64,000 nt of DNA. Source: a virus. This document shows, piece by piece, positions 1-9,027 of this stretch. Position 1 is the stretch's first letter; every line of letters starts with the position of its first letter. The position numbers were made by a program, and so were the translations under genes. The stretch is from IMG/VR virus record IMGVR_UViG_3300046665_000306, positions 1 through 64,000 of that record. One strand, written 5' to 3'. A model generated the notes under the pieces. It did not search any database. It saw only the letters and a program-made list of their open reading frames with translations, and was not told the DNA's origin.

Positions 1-12
1 GTGATGAAATAA

Positions 13-426
13 TTAGTCGAGGACAATGGCGCGCTCATATGGGAAAATTCCGTCAGTAGGGAGAGGGCGGGGCTGATAAGGAGTAAAGCCGGGAGGTGTC
101 TGACCCGGAGGGTAGTACCATTCCTGCGTCGTTACTTCTGGTGGAGCAGGTTCGAAAATTTCGTTAAATTGCGCTTCACTCATAACATCATAATCGTTGT
201 CACCGAATACGACATAATCACCTTCCTTAATCGTGTCAATAGTGTATTCGTTTACTTCAAATGAAATGACTAAATGGGGGAAGTTGTCAGTTGGGACACT
301 GACCTCGAATGTATCCCGCCTCGCATAAGGCTCTAACTTAATCAAAAGTTCGCCTAAAGTCTCTTTAGTAAGTTTGAGCGCTTCGACTTCCGTTGATTTC
401 TTCGGTACAAATTTATTGCCTACCAT
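13..426 (-). CDS. Conserved hypothetical phage protein
   Basis: A 137-residue soluble protein not firmly recognised. The middle, with GDYVVFG followed by a short loop and MSEAQFNEIFEP, resembles the small phage-protein family in which a GDYI/VV strand precedes a K/S-P-x-x-F helix. The proline-rich tail (PPGQTPPGFTPYQPRP) looks like a flexible linker. I chose the ATG at 426 because GGAGAG lies ten bases upstream; an in-frame ATG at 444 would leave a leader of only about ten bases and no ribosome site. It is the last gene of the tail module and has its own promoter just upstream. Confidence 0.7.
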   Translation of the reverse strand: MVGNKFVPKKSTEVEALKLTKETLGELLIKLEPYARRDTFEVSVPTDNFPHLVISFEVNEYTIDTIKEGDYVVFGDNDYDVMSEAQFNEIFEPAPPEVTTQEWYYPPGQTPPGFTPYQPRPLPTDGIFPYERAIVLD

Positions 427-462
427 AAATGAAAAACTCTCCATAAATTTAATTATGAAGAG

Positions 463-491
463 CTTTTAACATAACGATTTTAGAAAGTCAA
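463..491 (-). promoter_or_regulatory. Sigma-70-like promoter
   Basis: On the minus strand TTGACT (486-491) and TAAAAG (463-468) are separated by exactly 17 bases, in front of the gene ending at 13. Confidence 0.55.
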
Positions 492-499
492 TAGGAAAT

Positions 500-826
500 T
501 TAAAGTTTTGATGCCCTTTTCCATAATTCGTCTAAATCGGCTCCCGTCATGCCTTGAATAGCGCCAAACACGCTGACGAACTTATTGCCTCGATTAAATG
601 TTGTCGCGCCGCAGAGTTGCATCTTAGCGTCGAATTGATCCGCCTCGGGCAGAGCACTAATGAAACTAAGGAATTGCGTCGGCAAGGTGCCAGTCATGAC
701 AGCGCCAAGTGCTTCTTCTTTAGAGATAAGTCCCATAATCGCCAACTCCTGAAAGAACTGGCGATCACTGATTTCTGATGGAACGTAATCTTCTGTTACG
801 GCATTGCCCCAAAGTCTAGGTGCCAT
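500..826 (-). CDS. Conserved small tail-module protein
   Basis: A 108-residue protein with the stretch LAIMGLISKEEALGAVMTG, characteristic of a small conserved phage protein usually found beside tail fibre genes (EEAL-A helix then a short loop and a second helix, ending DLDELWKRA). Its molecular role is unknown; a fibre assembly or attachment factor is an inference from position. It follows the LamG gene by six bases in the same direction, with GGAG twelve bases before the ATG, and is probably co-transcribed with it. Confidence 0.75.
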   Translation of the reverse strand: MAPRLWGNAVTEDYVPSEISDRQFFQELAIMGLISKEEALGAVMTGTLPTQFLSFISALPEADQFDAKMQLCGATTFNRGNKFVSVFGAIQGMTGADLDELWKRASKL

Positions 827-832
827 TATGGT

Positions 833-3007
833 TTAACTCCACTGCTGAACCGCACCTGAAATAAGGGCGTTCTTGTCGTTTAGGATTTGCACTCTGTATT
901 TCATAGAAGTGCCTGAAGGTTGAGACGTAATGCTAGCCGTGCCTTCGAACTGACGAATCCCATTATAGTTCTCGGTCAGAGCCAATGTGACGCTGGTCCA
1001 CGTCGTGCCGCCGTCGCGAGAAACTTGACCAATAATATCAGTGTTTGGCGTTAATGTGGCACTGCCTGTGACTTGAATCGAGAGACGCGAAGATGTAGGA
1101 ACGCTGAGCGCAGTGACTGGTACGGATTCTAAGGTGAGATCGGCGTAGTTGATATTGTTATTGCGGACTTCCAGTTCCGTTACAAAGTACCTTGTATTAG
1201 CCGTCGCTGCGGTATAACCGGTTACGACAGGCGTGCCAGCTTCCGTGACACTTGCTTTGAAGTAACTGGCGTAAGATGCTCCAATATCAGAAATAGATGG
1301 TAGATAATTAGAAACAGGCGTGTCAAAAGCTATGACGTGATCCGCGCCCATGCTAAATGTTATCCAATCACTCCACACCGAAGAGCTAGCTGGAATTGTA
1401 ACGTTATTCGCGCCGCCATTGAATGTCACACGTACCGGCGTAGAGCTAACTGTATCCATGTCCCAAACGTTGCCAGTAGCAGCTTTACGTCCGAAGAAAA
1501 CATTGTCTATGACGCCAGCACCGGCAGGGCCAGTGGTTAATTTTACTCTAAAAGCTGTTCCAATACTTAAAATACCGGTTCCATCTATAATAGTTCTAAG
1601 TGAGTATCTGGTAGATGCTGCGTTTGATATACCAGCAGCTACTGATAATACTTTAGTTCCAGCGCTTTTTGGAAAATAATAATCATTAGCGCTGTCGTAG
1701 ATTTGATTCGCAGTGGTAGTCCCGGTATATACTGCGTACGGAGCAGCGGGTGGGGTGAAATTGGAGGTCCAACGTGCAACCCTGCTGATTCTAAACTCAT
1801 CCAAGAACATCTGTGAACCAGTAGCATTATAATTTCTGCCAATCAGCGGTCTATTAGCTACTGCAATAACATTCATGTTATCCGTAAAGGTAGAACCCTC
1901 TTGCACACCATTGAGGTACATCTTAGTCACGTTGCCACTTCTAACAACGGCCATGTGATACCAAGTATTGGCTGTGATAAGGGTTGTGCCTGCAATGCTT
2001 GTCGAAGCATTGGTGCTGTAACTCAAGAAGTTAGCATTACTTACATACCAAGCAAAATTAGGATTCGGGGTGCCGGAACCGATTCGAGATTCATAAATAG
2101 TATCTTGAACACCAACAGCGGCGCGACGGAACCAACAATCGATAGTGAAATCACCAGTGCCAAACGCAAACCATGAATTTCCATCAGCTGCGTATGGTCC
2201 TCCATTGCCGCCAACACTTAGGCAAGAGCCTCCAAACTTGGATTGAGCAGTGGTAATCGTTGCAGTGCCCCAACATTCCCATGTAGGTATATTTATGCCA
2301 TGGTTGATGCCAAAACCGCTATCGATGATGGATTTTTTACCATTAACTCCATCGAAGTGAAGGCAAGTGATAGTATCAAAATCAATCCCGTTATTAACCG
2401 TTCCTAAATTAATACCATCTTCGGAATCATAAGGATCAGCAATGCCGCCAGCCATGCCGTTGCGGATACCTTTGATATCAGCCATGTCAAGAGCGAGAAT
2501 TGAAATATTACGATGCGCCATATCGACAGACGCTGCATTCACGGTGGCAAGATTTCCATTCGTGGTAATATTGCCTTCGATAGTCACTAGTGAAGATTCT
2601 AACGTGCCAGCGCCACGAGTGACAGTTGTTGTGGTATAATCACCAGAGACTGGAACAACGTTGCCCGATCTACCATTAAACGAAGCGACACCAGCAACAG
2701 CACCCGTTGCAACACCGGCCCAATATTTCGCACTGCGTTGTCCCGGAACAATTTCATTCGGGCTCTCGGCCCATAGCGAGGCTAAAGTGCTATAACCGCT
2801 GGCAGATGTTGCAGCGGCTTGTGCTTGCGTGACATAACCGCCAGCTGTGGTGCCAATCGTGGCATAGAATTTTGCAAGGCTAGGAACAACACCAGAATCA
2901 ATCGCAATGTCGAGAGTAGATGCGCCGTTAACAATATTGTTAAGGCGGTCCATATTGATTTCTAGTTTGTCAAGCTTGGCTTGAATCTCAGCGGAAGTTG
3001 CAGCCAT
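833..3007 (-). CDS. Tail protein with LamG (concanavalin A-like) domain
   Basis: A 724-residue virion protein. Residues 1-110 are Ala/Ser/Thr-rich and helical with short repeats, like the virion-attachment part of fibres. Residues about 215-430 form a LamG/ConA-like jelly roll: DGVNGKKSIIDSG, the FTIDCWFR strand, WYHMAVVRSGN-TKMYLNGV and FLDEFRISRVARWTSNFTPP are hallmark strands. The rest is a string of beta-sandwich segments. LamG folds bind carbohydrate, so a receptor-binding or decoration role is likely. It has its own promoter at 3046-3074, whose -10 lies in a perfect inverted repeat. Confidence 0.88.
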   Translation of the reverse strand: MAATSAEIQAKLDKLEINMDRLNNIVNGASTLDIAIDSGVVPSLAKFYATIGTTAGGYVTQAQAAATSASGYSTLASLWAESPNEIVPGQRSAKYWAGVATGAVAGVASFNGRSGNVVPVSGDYTTTTVTRGAGTLESSLVTIEGNITTNGNLATVNAASVDMAHRNISILALDMADIKGIRNGMAGGIADPYDSEDGINLGTVNNGIDFDTITCLHFDGVNGKKSIIDSGFGINHGINIPTWECWGTATITTAQSKFGGSCLSVGGNGGPYAADGNSWFAFGTGDFTIDCWFRRAAVGVQDTIYESRIGSGTPNPNFAWYVSNANFLSYSTNASTSIAGTTLITANTWYHMAVVRSGNVTKMYLNGVQEGSTFTDNMNVIAVANRPLIGRNYNATGSQMFLDEFRISRVARWTSNFTPPAAPYAVYTGTTTANQIYDSANDYYFPKSAGTKVLSVAAGISNAASTRYSLRTIIDGTGILSIGTAFRVKLTTGPAGAGVIDNVFFGRKAATGNVWDMDTVSSTPVRVTFNGGANNVTIPASSSVWSDWITFSMGADHVIAFDTPVSNYLPSISDIGASYASYFKASVTEAGTPVVTGYTAATANTRYFVTELEVRNNNINYADLTLESVPVTALSVPTSSRLSIQVTGSATLTPNTDIIGQVSRDGGTTWTSVTLALTENYNGIRQFEGTASITSQPSGTSMKYRVQILNDKNALISGAVQQWS

Positions 3008-3026
3008 TAAAAGTACCTTAAATAAA

Positions 3027-3074
3027 AATAGTGGTATAGCTTTGAACTATACCACTATTTTTTAAAAAAGTCAA
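3027..3074 (-). promoter_or_regulatory. Promoter overlapping perfect inverted repeat
   Basis: TTGACT (3069-3074), 17 bases, TATAGT (3046-3051). A perfect 13-base inverted repeat, AATAGTGGTATAG (3027-3039) with CTATACCACTATT (3047-3059), covers the -10 and start region and is followed by T-rich sequence. It could be an operator, a terminator for read-through from the gene behind, or both. Confidence 0.7.
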
Positions 3075-3097
3075 GTTTAAAGTTTATGATCCAAATT

Positions 3098-3364
3098 TTA
3101 GTAAGCACTCACTGCTGCTTTGCCACCGCCGCCAGTATTACCGGAACGGATATAGACATTGTTAGAGCCGAGTGATACTAATTTAATAGTGCAACGACTT
3201 GGAAGTTCGTGACCCACAACACTGGCTAGATCGGAAGGTGCAGCTGCCACGCCCCAAAACAGAGGGATGGTGGAAGGGTTATAGATAATGACTGTACCTT
3301 TTGCCGCCGAAACTGCGGTCCAAGCCGAGTCTGCCAAGGTGTAATCAGTTGTTAAAGCTGCCAT
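3098..3364 (-). CDS. Small virion-associated protein (hypothetical)
   Basis: An 88-residue beta-rich protein, with an N-terminus like SAWTAVSAAKGTVIIYNPS and a Gly-rich end (SGNTGGGGKAAVSAY). Its layout parallels the 86-residue product encoded at 8675-8935: an AxTAYTxxxxxW start, a hydrophobic strand with N/T, a central SD/PxD loop and a KIFIR/NVYIR strand near the end. Both precede an SGNH hydrolase gene, suggesting a duplicated pair. Probably a small structural or capping protein; no function is known. Confidence 0.75.
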   Translation of the reverse strand: MAALTTDYTLADSAWTAVSAAKGTVIIYNPSTIPLFWGVAAAPSDLASVVGHELPSRCTIKLVSLGSNNVYIRSGNTGGGGKAAVSAY

Positions 3365-3387
3365 GATATTTTCTCACTTTTTAAAGA

Positions 3388-4596
3388 TTAAACAAATTTG
3401 TAATAAGGATCGAGGTATGGGACCATGTTAGCCGCTATCACAGCTGCCATGTTTGCATGATCTGTTGGGCCGGGGTGAATCTGATCAGAAGGATACGTGG
3501 TGAAATCGCCAGCCGCAGTATTAGTGTCGTGATACTGATCAACAAGACCATCAGCGCCAGCCGCGAGCCAAGCATTATAATCACTTCTGACCGTGTTCTT
3601 AGACGCGTCATAAGTGCCGCGAGGAATAATTGCTGTGGCATGAATTCTGAGACGGAAACCGTATGGTCCAACTATTCCGCGAGCATAACTAGCCAGATCG
3701 GTAAATCTGGTTTTCATCGTTGCGAGCGAAGCACTGTTGGCAATGTCGTTAGTACCTAATTGAATAAGTAGATCGGTACAATAAGGCCATAACTGTCTCT
3801 GTAACGGAGCGACGGCTAATTGCTGATTTCCTAATGTATTGGCATCAATAGTTTGTTTATGCCAAGGAAAAACAACGCCATTGACGTTTTGCATAGCGCG
3901 GGCCAAGAAGCCCTGAGTCGTTGAGGTGTTTGTATCGTTCAAGTAAGTCGCAATGCTATCACCAACGATACAAACTGCTGGCATAGGAACATCAGGAATA
4001 CCAAGAATAAGGGCGGGCCAAATCGCAGGACCGCCACCCGTACCACTAGTGTTCATAGAGCCGTTGCTCATCAACTGATTGCCAGAGGAAGATCTAAAGC
4101 CTTGGCTAGATGGCCCGTTTAGAGTAATGACGCTAAAGCTATCTGTATCTCCCGGAACTGTTCTATAGAAACGAGTATAATATCTGGTATTTTTGGCCCA
4201 CGTTACGTTGATTTCATCACTAATAATCATTCCGCCAGCGGGTGTGTCCGCCGTTGTTGAAGCAAGCCATGTGGCACGCGAAGTGATGGTTCCGGTTTCA
4301 ACCGATCTTTGCCACGTACATGTCGCCGCCGGTGAAGAAAGTTCTTGGCCAGAGCCGGGATTGATTCTAAACTGTACATCAACAATTTTAATGCGTGAGC
4401 AATTAGCATTGCCTATGTCGTGCCCGTTGCGGCCTTGATTGGCAATATAAGAGCTTGTTTTCTGAACCACCGCTCCATTGGGAACGGCGGTAAAGCTTGC
4501 AATAAGTTGGTGGTTTACCGGGGCGGGGCGAACCGCTCCCGAAGTTGATACATTGGCGGGAGCAATGTTTCTTTTTTTAAATTTTGAAATAGGCAT
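3388..4596 (-). CDS. SGNH/GDSL-family hydrolase on tail fibre
   Basis: A 402-residue protein. The C-terminal half is an SGNH hydrolase: block I VGDSIA at residues 211-216 (nucleophile Ser214), block III GTND at 281-284, block V DQIHP at 371-375 with the catalytic Asp/His pair. Residues 1-200 are a beta-rich module that probably anchors it to the fibre. Phage SGNH proteins typically remove acetyl groups from capsular or O-antigen polysaccharide; the substrate here is unknown. Its start overlaps the stop of the tailspike gene by one base (TAATG), so the two are translationally coupled. Confidence 0.88.
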   Translation of the reverse strand: MPISKFKKRNIAPANVSTSGAVRPAPVNHQLIASFTAVPNGAVVQKTSSYIANQGRNGHDIGNANCSRIKIVDVQFRINPGSGQELSSPAATCTWQRSVETGTITSRATWLASTTADTPAGGMIISDEINVTWAKNTRYYTRFYRTVPGDTDSFSVITLNGPSSQGFRSSSGNQLMSNGSMNTSGTGGGPAIWPALILGIPDVPMPAVCIVGDSIATYLNDTNTSTTQGFLARAMQNVNGVVFPWHKQTIDANTLGNQQLAVAPLQRQLWPYCTDLLIQLGTNDIANSASLATMKTRFTDLASYARGIVGPYGFRLRIHATAIIPRGTYDASKNTVRSDYNAWLAAGADGLVDQYHDTNTAAGDFTTYPSDQIHPGPTDHANMAAVIAANMVPYLDPYYKFV

Positions 4597-7500
4597 TATG
4601 CTGTTACCGTAATTGCTAAGAAATAATCTTTAATGTCGATGCCGCGCGTTTGACGCAAGATGCATACAACGGTTGAACCATTAGTTAGTGTCGCAGTGCT
4701 ACGAGCAATATCTCCATCTGCGTTGATATAAATCGCTGCCCCGGTATAAGCCGTTGGAGCAGTTGCAGAATTCAACAGAGTGCGGGTTTCATTGTTTAAC
4801 AGAGGAGGTAGATTAACTACGACAGCGTCTAAAGCAGTACCAGCAATAGAAATAGTTCCTGTTGTTGTGAGAACTGGCATTGGAGTTGCTAGTTCGCCGG
4901 TACGCGCAATTGGAGTCGATGTGGCATACGTTGCGTCATAGGCCAAGTTAGTGACTGTACCATCCGTTACAACGATATGGATACGATCAACACGGCTGAC
5001 CAAGCAACCCATATCTTCGGTCTGAATCGTGTAACTCGGACCAGTTGCACCATCGATCCAGCGGCAGTCATAGCCCAAATGCTCGGTCCAATTAGCTAGC
5101 TGAACAACGGGACGGTGACGACGCCATTGATACGAGCGCGTAATCGTTGCACCCGGAAACTGAGCCAAGATTACTGAAGTGTCAAAGTCAGTATCGGTTC
5201 CGTCTAGGGTTTGACCCACGGCACGCGTTCCCGTAATTACGGCACGAGTAAGAATCGGAGGAGGAGCAACAACAACACCCTTATAGATGAAGTGATCGGA
5301 CCAAGTGAAACTCTTCATAGTTCCAACTTGCGGAACAGTAGTATCGGTACGACGCAGCGTAGTAGTTACGTTGTGGAACACGATGCCACGGAAAATACCA
5401 GAAGTAGGTCTGTCAATGCTGATGCCGTTGGCGCACTTCCAAATCAATTCATCATGAACCGCAATATCGGCACGATATGGCTTGATCGTATTACCAGAAA
5501 CAGAAATACCAGAATAAGAATGGGCTCTGTTAATGTTGTACCAAGTATTATCGTAAACTTCGTGCTGTAACGAACCGCCTTGGTTATCATAACCACCAAT
5601 GCCGTAGCCAAACGAATAGCTATTCATAAGGGCGTGGGTGCAAGCGTTGCGGCAGAATACTTGGAAGTCGCCTTCATCCGTACCCTTAACGAAGTTATTT
5701 CCATCCATTTTATTATCATGGCTATAGACGTAGCTCGCCATGTTCGTAACGAGGCAACCCTTGCCCGAACTGGTCTTAACGCTGGCCATGTCGAGGAAGC
5801 AACCACGTGCGATAAAGCCACGGTTCTTAGTCGTGAAACGGTCTTCGCGAAGCTGAACCGCGTCACCTTCAGCCGCAAATACTGGCTTAGTGTTTACGTT
5901 TTCAAGAATTACACGATCAGTGTTGTCGAGGTAGATACCATCGGACCAAACTCGGTCCAACGTGACACGACGCAGCGTAATGTCGTTACAGTTCTGGAAG
6001 AACAGGCCTTGCGAGTTTTCGTTTTTCGCGACATAACCGCAAGGATCAAATAGGCAATCTTCTACGAGCCAGTTGCTGCCTTGGCGTTGCTGAAGTCCGC
6101 GTTGGTTGCCAGCAATGTTTAGATTTTTAATCGTTACATTGCTTAGGCCCTGAGTACCGTCAGTGTATTGATCAATACCAAATGTCACGCCAGTTCCGAT
6201 GGTCGGATATCCGCCTGTGCCAAATGCATCATAGGTACGGCTCGCGCCAACGACTAGCTGCGTGGACCAAGAAGAACCACGCTTAAGCAGGGCTGATCCG
6301 CTTGAAGTGATTGAGCCTGTTCCGGTTAAGGTCTGCTTCGCCGTGTCAGGAGTTTGACCATCAAAACCATCGTTACCGCCAGCTAGATCGTAATACGTTG
6401 CTGGACCTAGAACAGTAAGTGGATCAGAATAAGCCGTGGTTGAACCAATGCCGTTTGTAGCCGTTACGGCGACACGAATTCTCTTACCCACGTCACCTGT
6501 GACAGGGATGTAAGTTGAAGTGGTTGCACCAGAAACGTTGGCCCAATCGCCCGCATTCAATGTAGCTTCAAGCTGAACCTGCATCGCAAAAGTGGTTGGC
6601 TGATGATTCCACGAACCAAGCGTGATGTTGTGTGCCACGTTGACGCGAGTTTCGGTCGCTGTAATCGCTGGAATGATTAGATTAGCGGGAGCAAGAGTTT
6701 GCGCCCCGCTTGCTTCTAACGTAATGCCAGCCGTTGTTACATTGTGAGTGAAACTTGAATTAGAATATGTAACCTTAGCAGCAATCGACTTACCGGCATG
6801 CTCGGAGCGTGACGTGAATTTATTCTTACCTAGTGCGAGTCCGGTATAAGCACCCCAAGGAACGTCGATATAACTTGCGCCACTGATGGGGTCAATGTTA
6901 TAGTTGTTTGAGCCAGAACCGGTATTTTTCTGCTGCAACTTAACTCTGAGAAAATCACCAGAGTTCCACGCACCGAAATCATTAGTGACTGTAACGGTGT
7001 ACGGGCTATTGCCGACAGATGGAATAAATCCAGTGCCCAATGTGCCATGGATCATCTGAACTTCAGAGCCAACTACTGTGCCGGTAGAATCGACACGAGC
7101 TAGAAAGACTTTCGCACTGGTTTGAGAATTAGTCGTACCTTGTTTGAACGTGACGGAATATAATTGAGCCCCGTCGTTCTGACCGCCCGCAGCCGTAGCA
7201 GCTAAGTAGTAATAATCGTTTTCTGTTGCAAAAGCGGCTAGTGATGCTGCGTTTGTATTGCTGCCGTTATAAGCACTTGTGCCATAAGCTCTGGTGTAGT
7301 TATCGCCCTGTGGGAAAGTCCCATTTGATGCAACGGTTTGAGCGTAATATCTCTTAGATGATCTCGTATCGTTAATTTTAACACCATCGGCTTGCCATTC
7401 GAAAGCCGTCTCTTTTGCAAAATTAGTATAGACACCCGGAACGATGGCAATTTCAGAGCCGATCAGACTAGTTCCAGATAGTGAAGGGGCTGTTGTTACA

Positions 7501-8171
7501 GCTGTATCGAGATAAGCAATAGGTCCAATGGCATTAGCACTTACCCAAGCCGATGTACCAGCAGTATTAACCGCTGCAACTTGTGCCGTGATATTGTCAA
7601 AGTCATCGTCTTCTTGAAGAACGTAAGTGCTTGCATTAGCGCCGGGGATGAGATACGAACCACGGAGCCAACGATATAGGAAAGTCGTTGGATTATTGGC
7701 CCACGTTCCGGGATTGACTGATAAAGTGCTGCCAACAAGTGCTGAGCCGGTTGTGACAGGGGCAACAGTATTAGCCGCGAGCAAGTCCCAATGCCAGCCA
7801 GTGATGTTTTTAATTAAGAAAGACGAAGCCGTTACTTTAAGGGTGTGATCTAATCCGCGAGTACCATAAGGCGTAAAGTCATAGGTGAAGTCGCCATTCG
7901 CATCAGTCACAGCAGTTTTAGCCGCAGCGCCGTCTAGGGAGAGCGTAACGTTCAATCCTTCAACAAGATTGCCGGGAGACAGGAGTCGGCCCGTTACAAC
8001 TGGAGTCGTATCTGTTCTAACAAGCAAACTAGCGCCGGTTCCGCCTCCACTATTAATGTCGGAGATTGCAACCTTATAAGGTACGCCGTTATCATCTACT
8101 AGAAGTAATGAACCAGTTGCGATAGCGTCAACCGGGGCTGATGGTAAAGTTTCTACTGAAACGCGTGCCAT
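4596..8171 (-). CDS. Tailspike-like protein: Ig-like repeats and beta-helix
   Basis: A 1191-residue fibre protein. An N-terminal virion-attachment segment (1-120) is followed by at least three bacterial Ig-like repeats (about 135-580), each with a G-S/T-L-x-x-x-PGxW/Y core and an aromatic YRW/FEWQ strand. A right-handed parallel beta-helix follows (about 600-920: N-x-x-I/V ladders such as SNVTIKNLNIAG, DITLRRVTLDR, DRVILENVNTK). A further Ig-like repeat (about 960-1090) and a terminal domain complete it. Beta-helix fibres bind or cut surface polysaccharide. Catalytic residues cannot be assigned, so lyase activity is inference. Confidence 0.88.
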   Translation of the reverse strand: MARVSVETLPSAPVDAIATGSLLLVDDNGVPYKVAISDINSGGGTGASLLVRTDTTPVVTGRLLSPGNLVEGLNVTLSLDGAAAKTAVTDANGDFTYDFTPYGTRGLDHTLKVTASSFLIKNITGWHWDLLAANTVAPVTTGSALVGSTLSVNPGTWANNPTTFLYRWLRGSYLIPGANASTYVLQEDDDFDNITAQVAAVNTAGTSAWVSANAIGPIAYLDTAVTTAPSLSGTSLIGSEIAIVPGVYTNFAKETAFEWQADGVKINDTRSSKRYYAQTVASNGTFPQGDNYTRAYGTSAYNGSNTNAASLAAFATENDYYYLAATAAGGQNDGAQLYSVTFKQGTTNSQTSAKVFLARVDSTGTVVGSEVQMIHGTLGTGFIPSVGNSPYTVTVTNDFGAWNSGDFLRVKLQQKNTGSGSNNYNIDPISGASYIDVPWGAYTGLALGKNKFTSRSEHAGKSIAAKVTYSNSSFTHNVTTAGITLEASGAQTLAPANLIIPAITATETRVNVAHNITLGSWNHQPTTFAMQVQLEATLNAGDWANVSGATTSTYIPVTGDVGKRIRVAVTATNGIGSTTAYSDPLTVLGPATYYDLAGGNDGFDGQTPDTAKQTLTGTGSITSSGSALLKRGSSWSTQLVVGASRTYDAFGTGGYPTIGTGVTFGIDQYTDGTQGLSNVTIKNLNIAGNQRGLQQRQGSNWLVEDCLFDPCGYVAKNENSQGLFFQNCNDITLRRVTLDRVWSDGIYLDNTDRVILENVNTKPVFAAEGDAVQLREDRFTTKNRGFIARGCFLDMASVKTSSGKGCLVTNMASYVYSHDNKMDGNNFVKGTDEGDFQVFCRNACTHALMNSYSFGYGIGGYDNQGGSLQHEVYDNTWYNINRAHSYSGISVSGNTIKPYRADIAVHDELIWKCANGISIDRPTSGIFRGIVFHNVTTTLRRTDTTVPQVGTMKSFTWSDHFIYKGVVVAPPPILTRAVITGTRAVGQTLDGTDTDFDTSVILAQFPGATITRSYQWRRHRPVVQLANWTEHLGYDCRWIDGATGPSYTIQTEDMGCLVSRVDRIHIVVTDGTVTNLAYDATYATSTPIARTGELATPMPVLTTTGTISIAGTALDAVVVNLPPLLNNETRTLLNSATAPTAYTGAAIYINADGDIARSTATLTNGSTVVCILRQTRGIDIKDYFLAITVTA

Positions 8172-8176
8172 AAATA

Positions 8177-8668
8177 TTATTGCTCCAAAAGGTCTACTAG
8201 TGTGGCAAGGGTAACTTTTCTAGAACCGCTAGCCGTTGCGATGAAAGTGTAGCCAACAAGCGTGGCTGTGGTATTTAATTCATTTAAAAATTTATCTTGT
8301 AGGGTATGAATCCCTACGTCATCGGCTGATCTATCGCCGGAATATGCTACGTTGCTCAGCGCTTCATCGAGCAGGAGGAGGGAAAATTCTTCAGTCGGTG
8401 AAGGTGTAGTTCCGCCGCCGCCGGGACCGCCATTATTGCCACCATCCCCATTATCGCCATCATCGGTATGACCGCCGCCACCGTTGCCATCGCCTGTGCC
8501 GCCACCGGGATTTTGGGCAGGATTTTGCTTCTTCGCTTCATCTTCGATATCGGGATTGCCGATGTAGAAGTGAACCTTCCCGATTGACCAACGAATTTTA
8601 CGCCCGCTCTTCTTAATGAAAAACGAACGTCGCAATCTGTTATTTAGGGAAGAGCCGCGAATCGACAT
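8177..8668 (-). CDS. Glycine-rich linker protein, hypothetical
   Basis: A 163-residue protein. A basic start (RRSFFIKKSGRKIRW) is followed by a Gly/Asp/Asn low-complexity segment of about 45 residues (repeats of GGGxGDGN and DNGDGGNNGG), then an Ala/Thr/Val C-terminal domain with a helix. It sits between the tailspike and a small virion protein in a tightly packed run. A fibre hinge or adaptor is the simplest reading; no family is recognised. Confidence 0.75.
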   Translation of the reverse strand: MSIRGSSLNNRLRRSFFIKKSGRKIRWSIGKVHFYIGNPDIEDEAKKQNPAQNPGGGTGDGNGGGGHTDDGDNGDGGNNGGPGGGGTTPSPTEEFSLLLLDEALSNVAYSGDRSADDVGIHTLQDKFLNELNTTATLVGYTFIATASGSRKVTLATLVDLLEQ

Positions 8669-8674
8669 AATTTT

Positions 8675-8935
8675 TTAAACCGTCAATACTTTGACAATAA
8701 CTTCTTGCGCGGGGCAGCGAATAAAAATCTTATCGGTATTGGCAGTGAGACTTGACGCACTGAAATTGTCATCCGCATCGATCTGCACAAAGTCCAGTGT
8801 GTTATCGGCTGGGGTGTCAGGTCCGATAAAAAGTTCAAGGTCGAATTGCTTATTGGCAAAAAGAAAAACTTCAGTGGTATTGAAAGCCACTAGAACCCAT
8901 GACGAAGAAACGGTGTAAGCCTTGGAAGCGGCCAT
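8675..8935 (-). CDS. Small virion-associated protein (hypothetical)
   Basis: An 86-residue beta-rich protein similar in layout to the 88-residue product of 3098-3364 (YTVSSSWVLVAFNTTEVFLF start, DxPADN loop, DKIFIRCPAQE near the end). It is the first gene after the promoter at 8972-9000, which would also read the glycine-rich and tailspike genes. Confidence 0.75.
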   Translation of the reverse strand: MAASKAYTVSSSWVLVAFNTTEVFLFANKQFDLELFIGPDTPADNTLDFVQIDADDNFSASSLTANTDKIFIRCPAQEVIVKVLTV

Positions 8936-8941
8936 AATAAT

Positions 8942-9000
8942 AATCCCTAAATAAATATTTATTTTGGGATTAATATAACATTAAATTTTTAAAAAGTCAA
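8942..9000 (-). promoter_or_regulatory. Promoter followed by palindrome
   Basis: TTGACT (8995-9000), 17 bases, TATATT (8972-8977), a near-consensus promoter for the tailspike operon. Directly behind the -10 is an imperfect palindrome (8942-8971) with AATCCC/GGGATT ends around the 16-base palindrome AAATAAATATTTATTT. Confidence 0.7.
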
Positions 9001-9027
9001 GAATTTATTACTTGGTCCAAAAGTTAA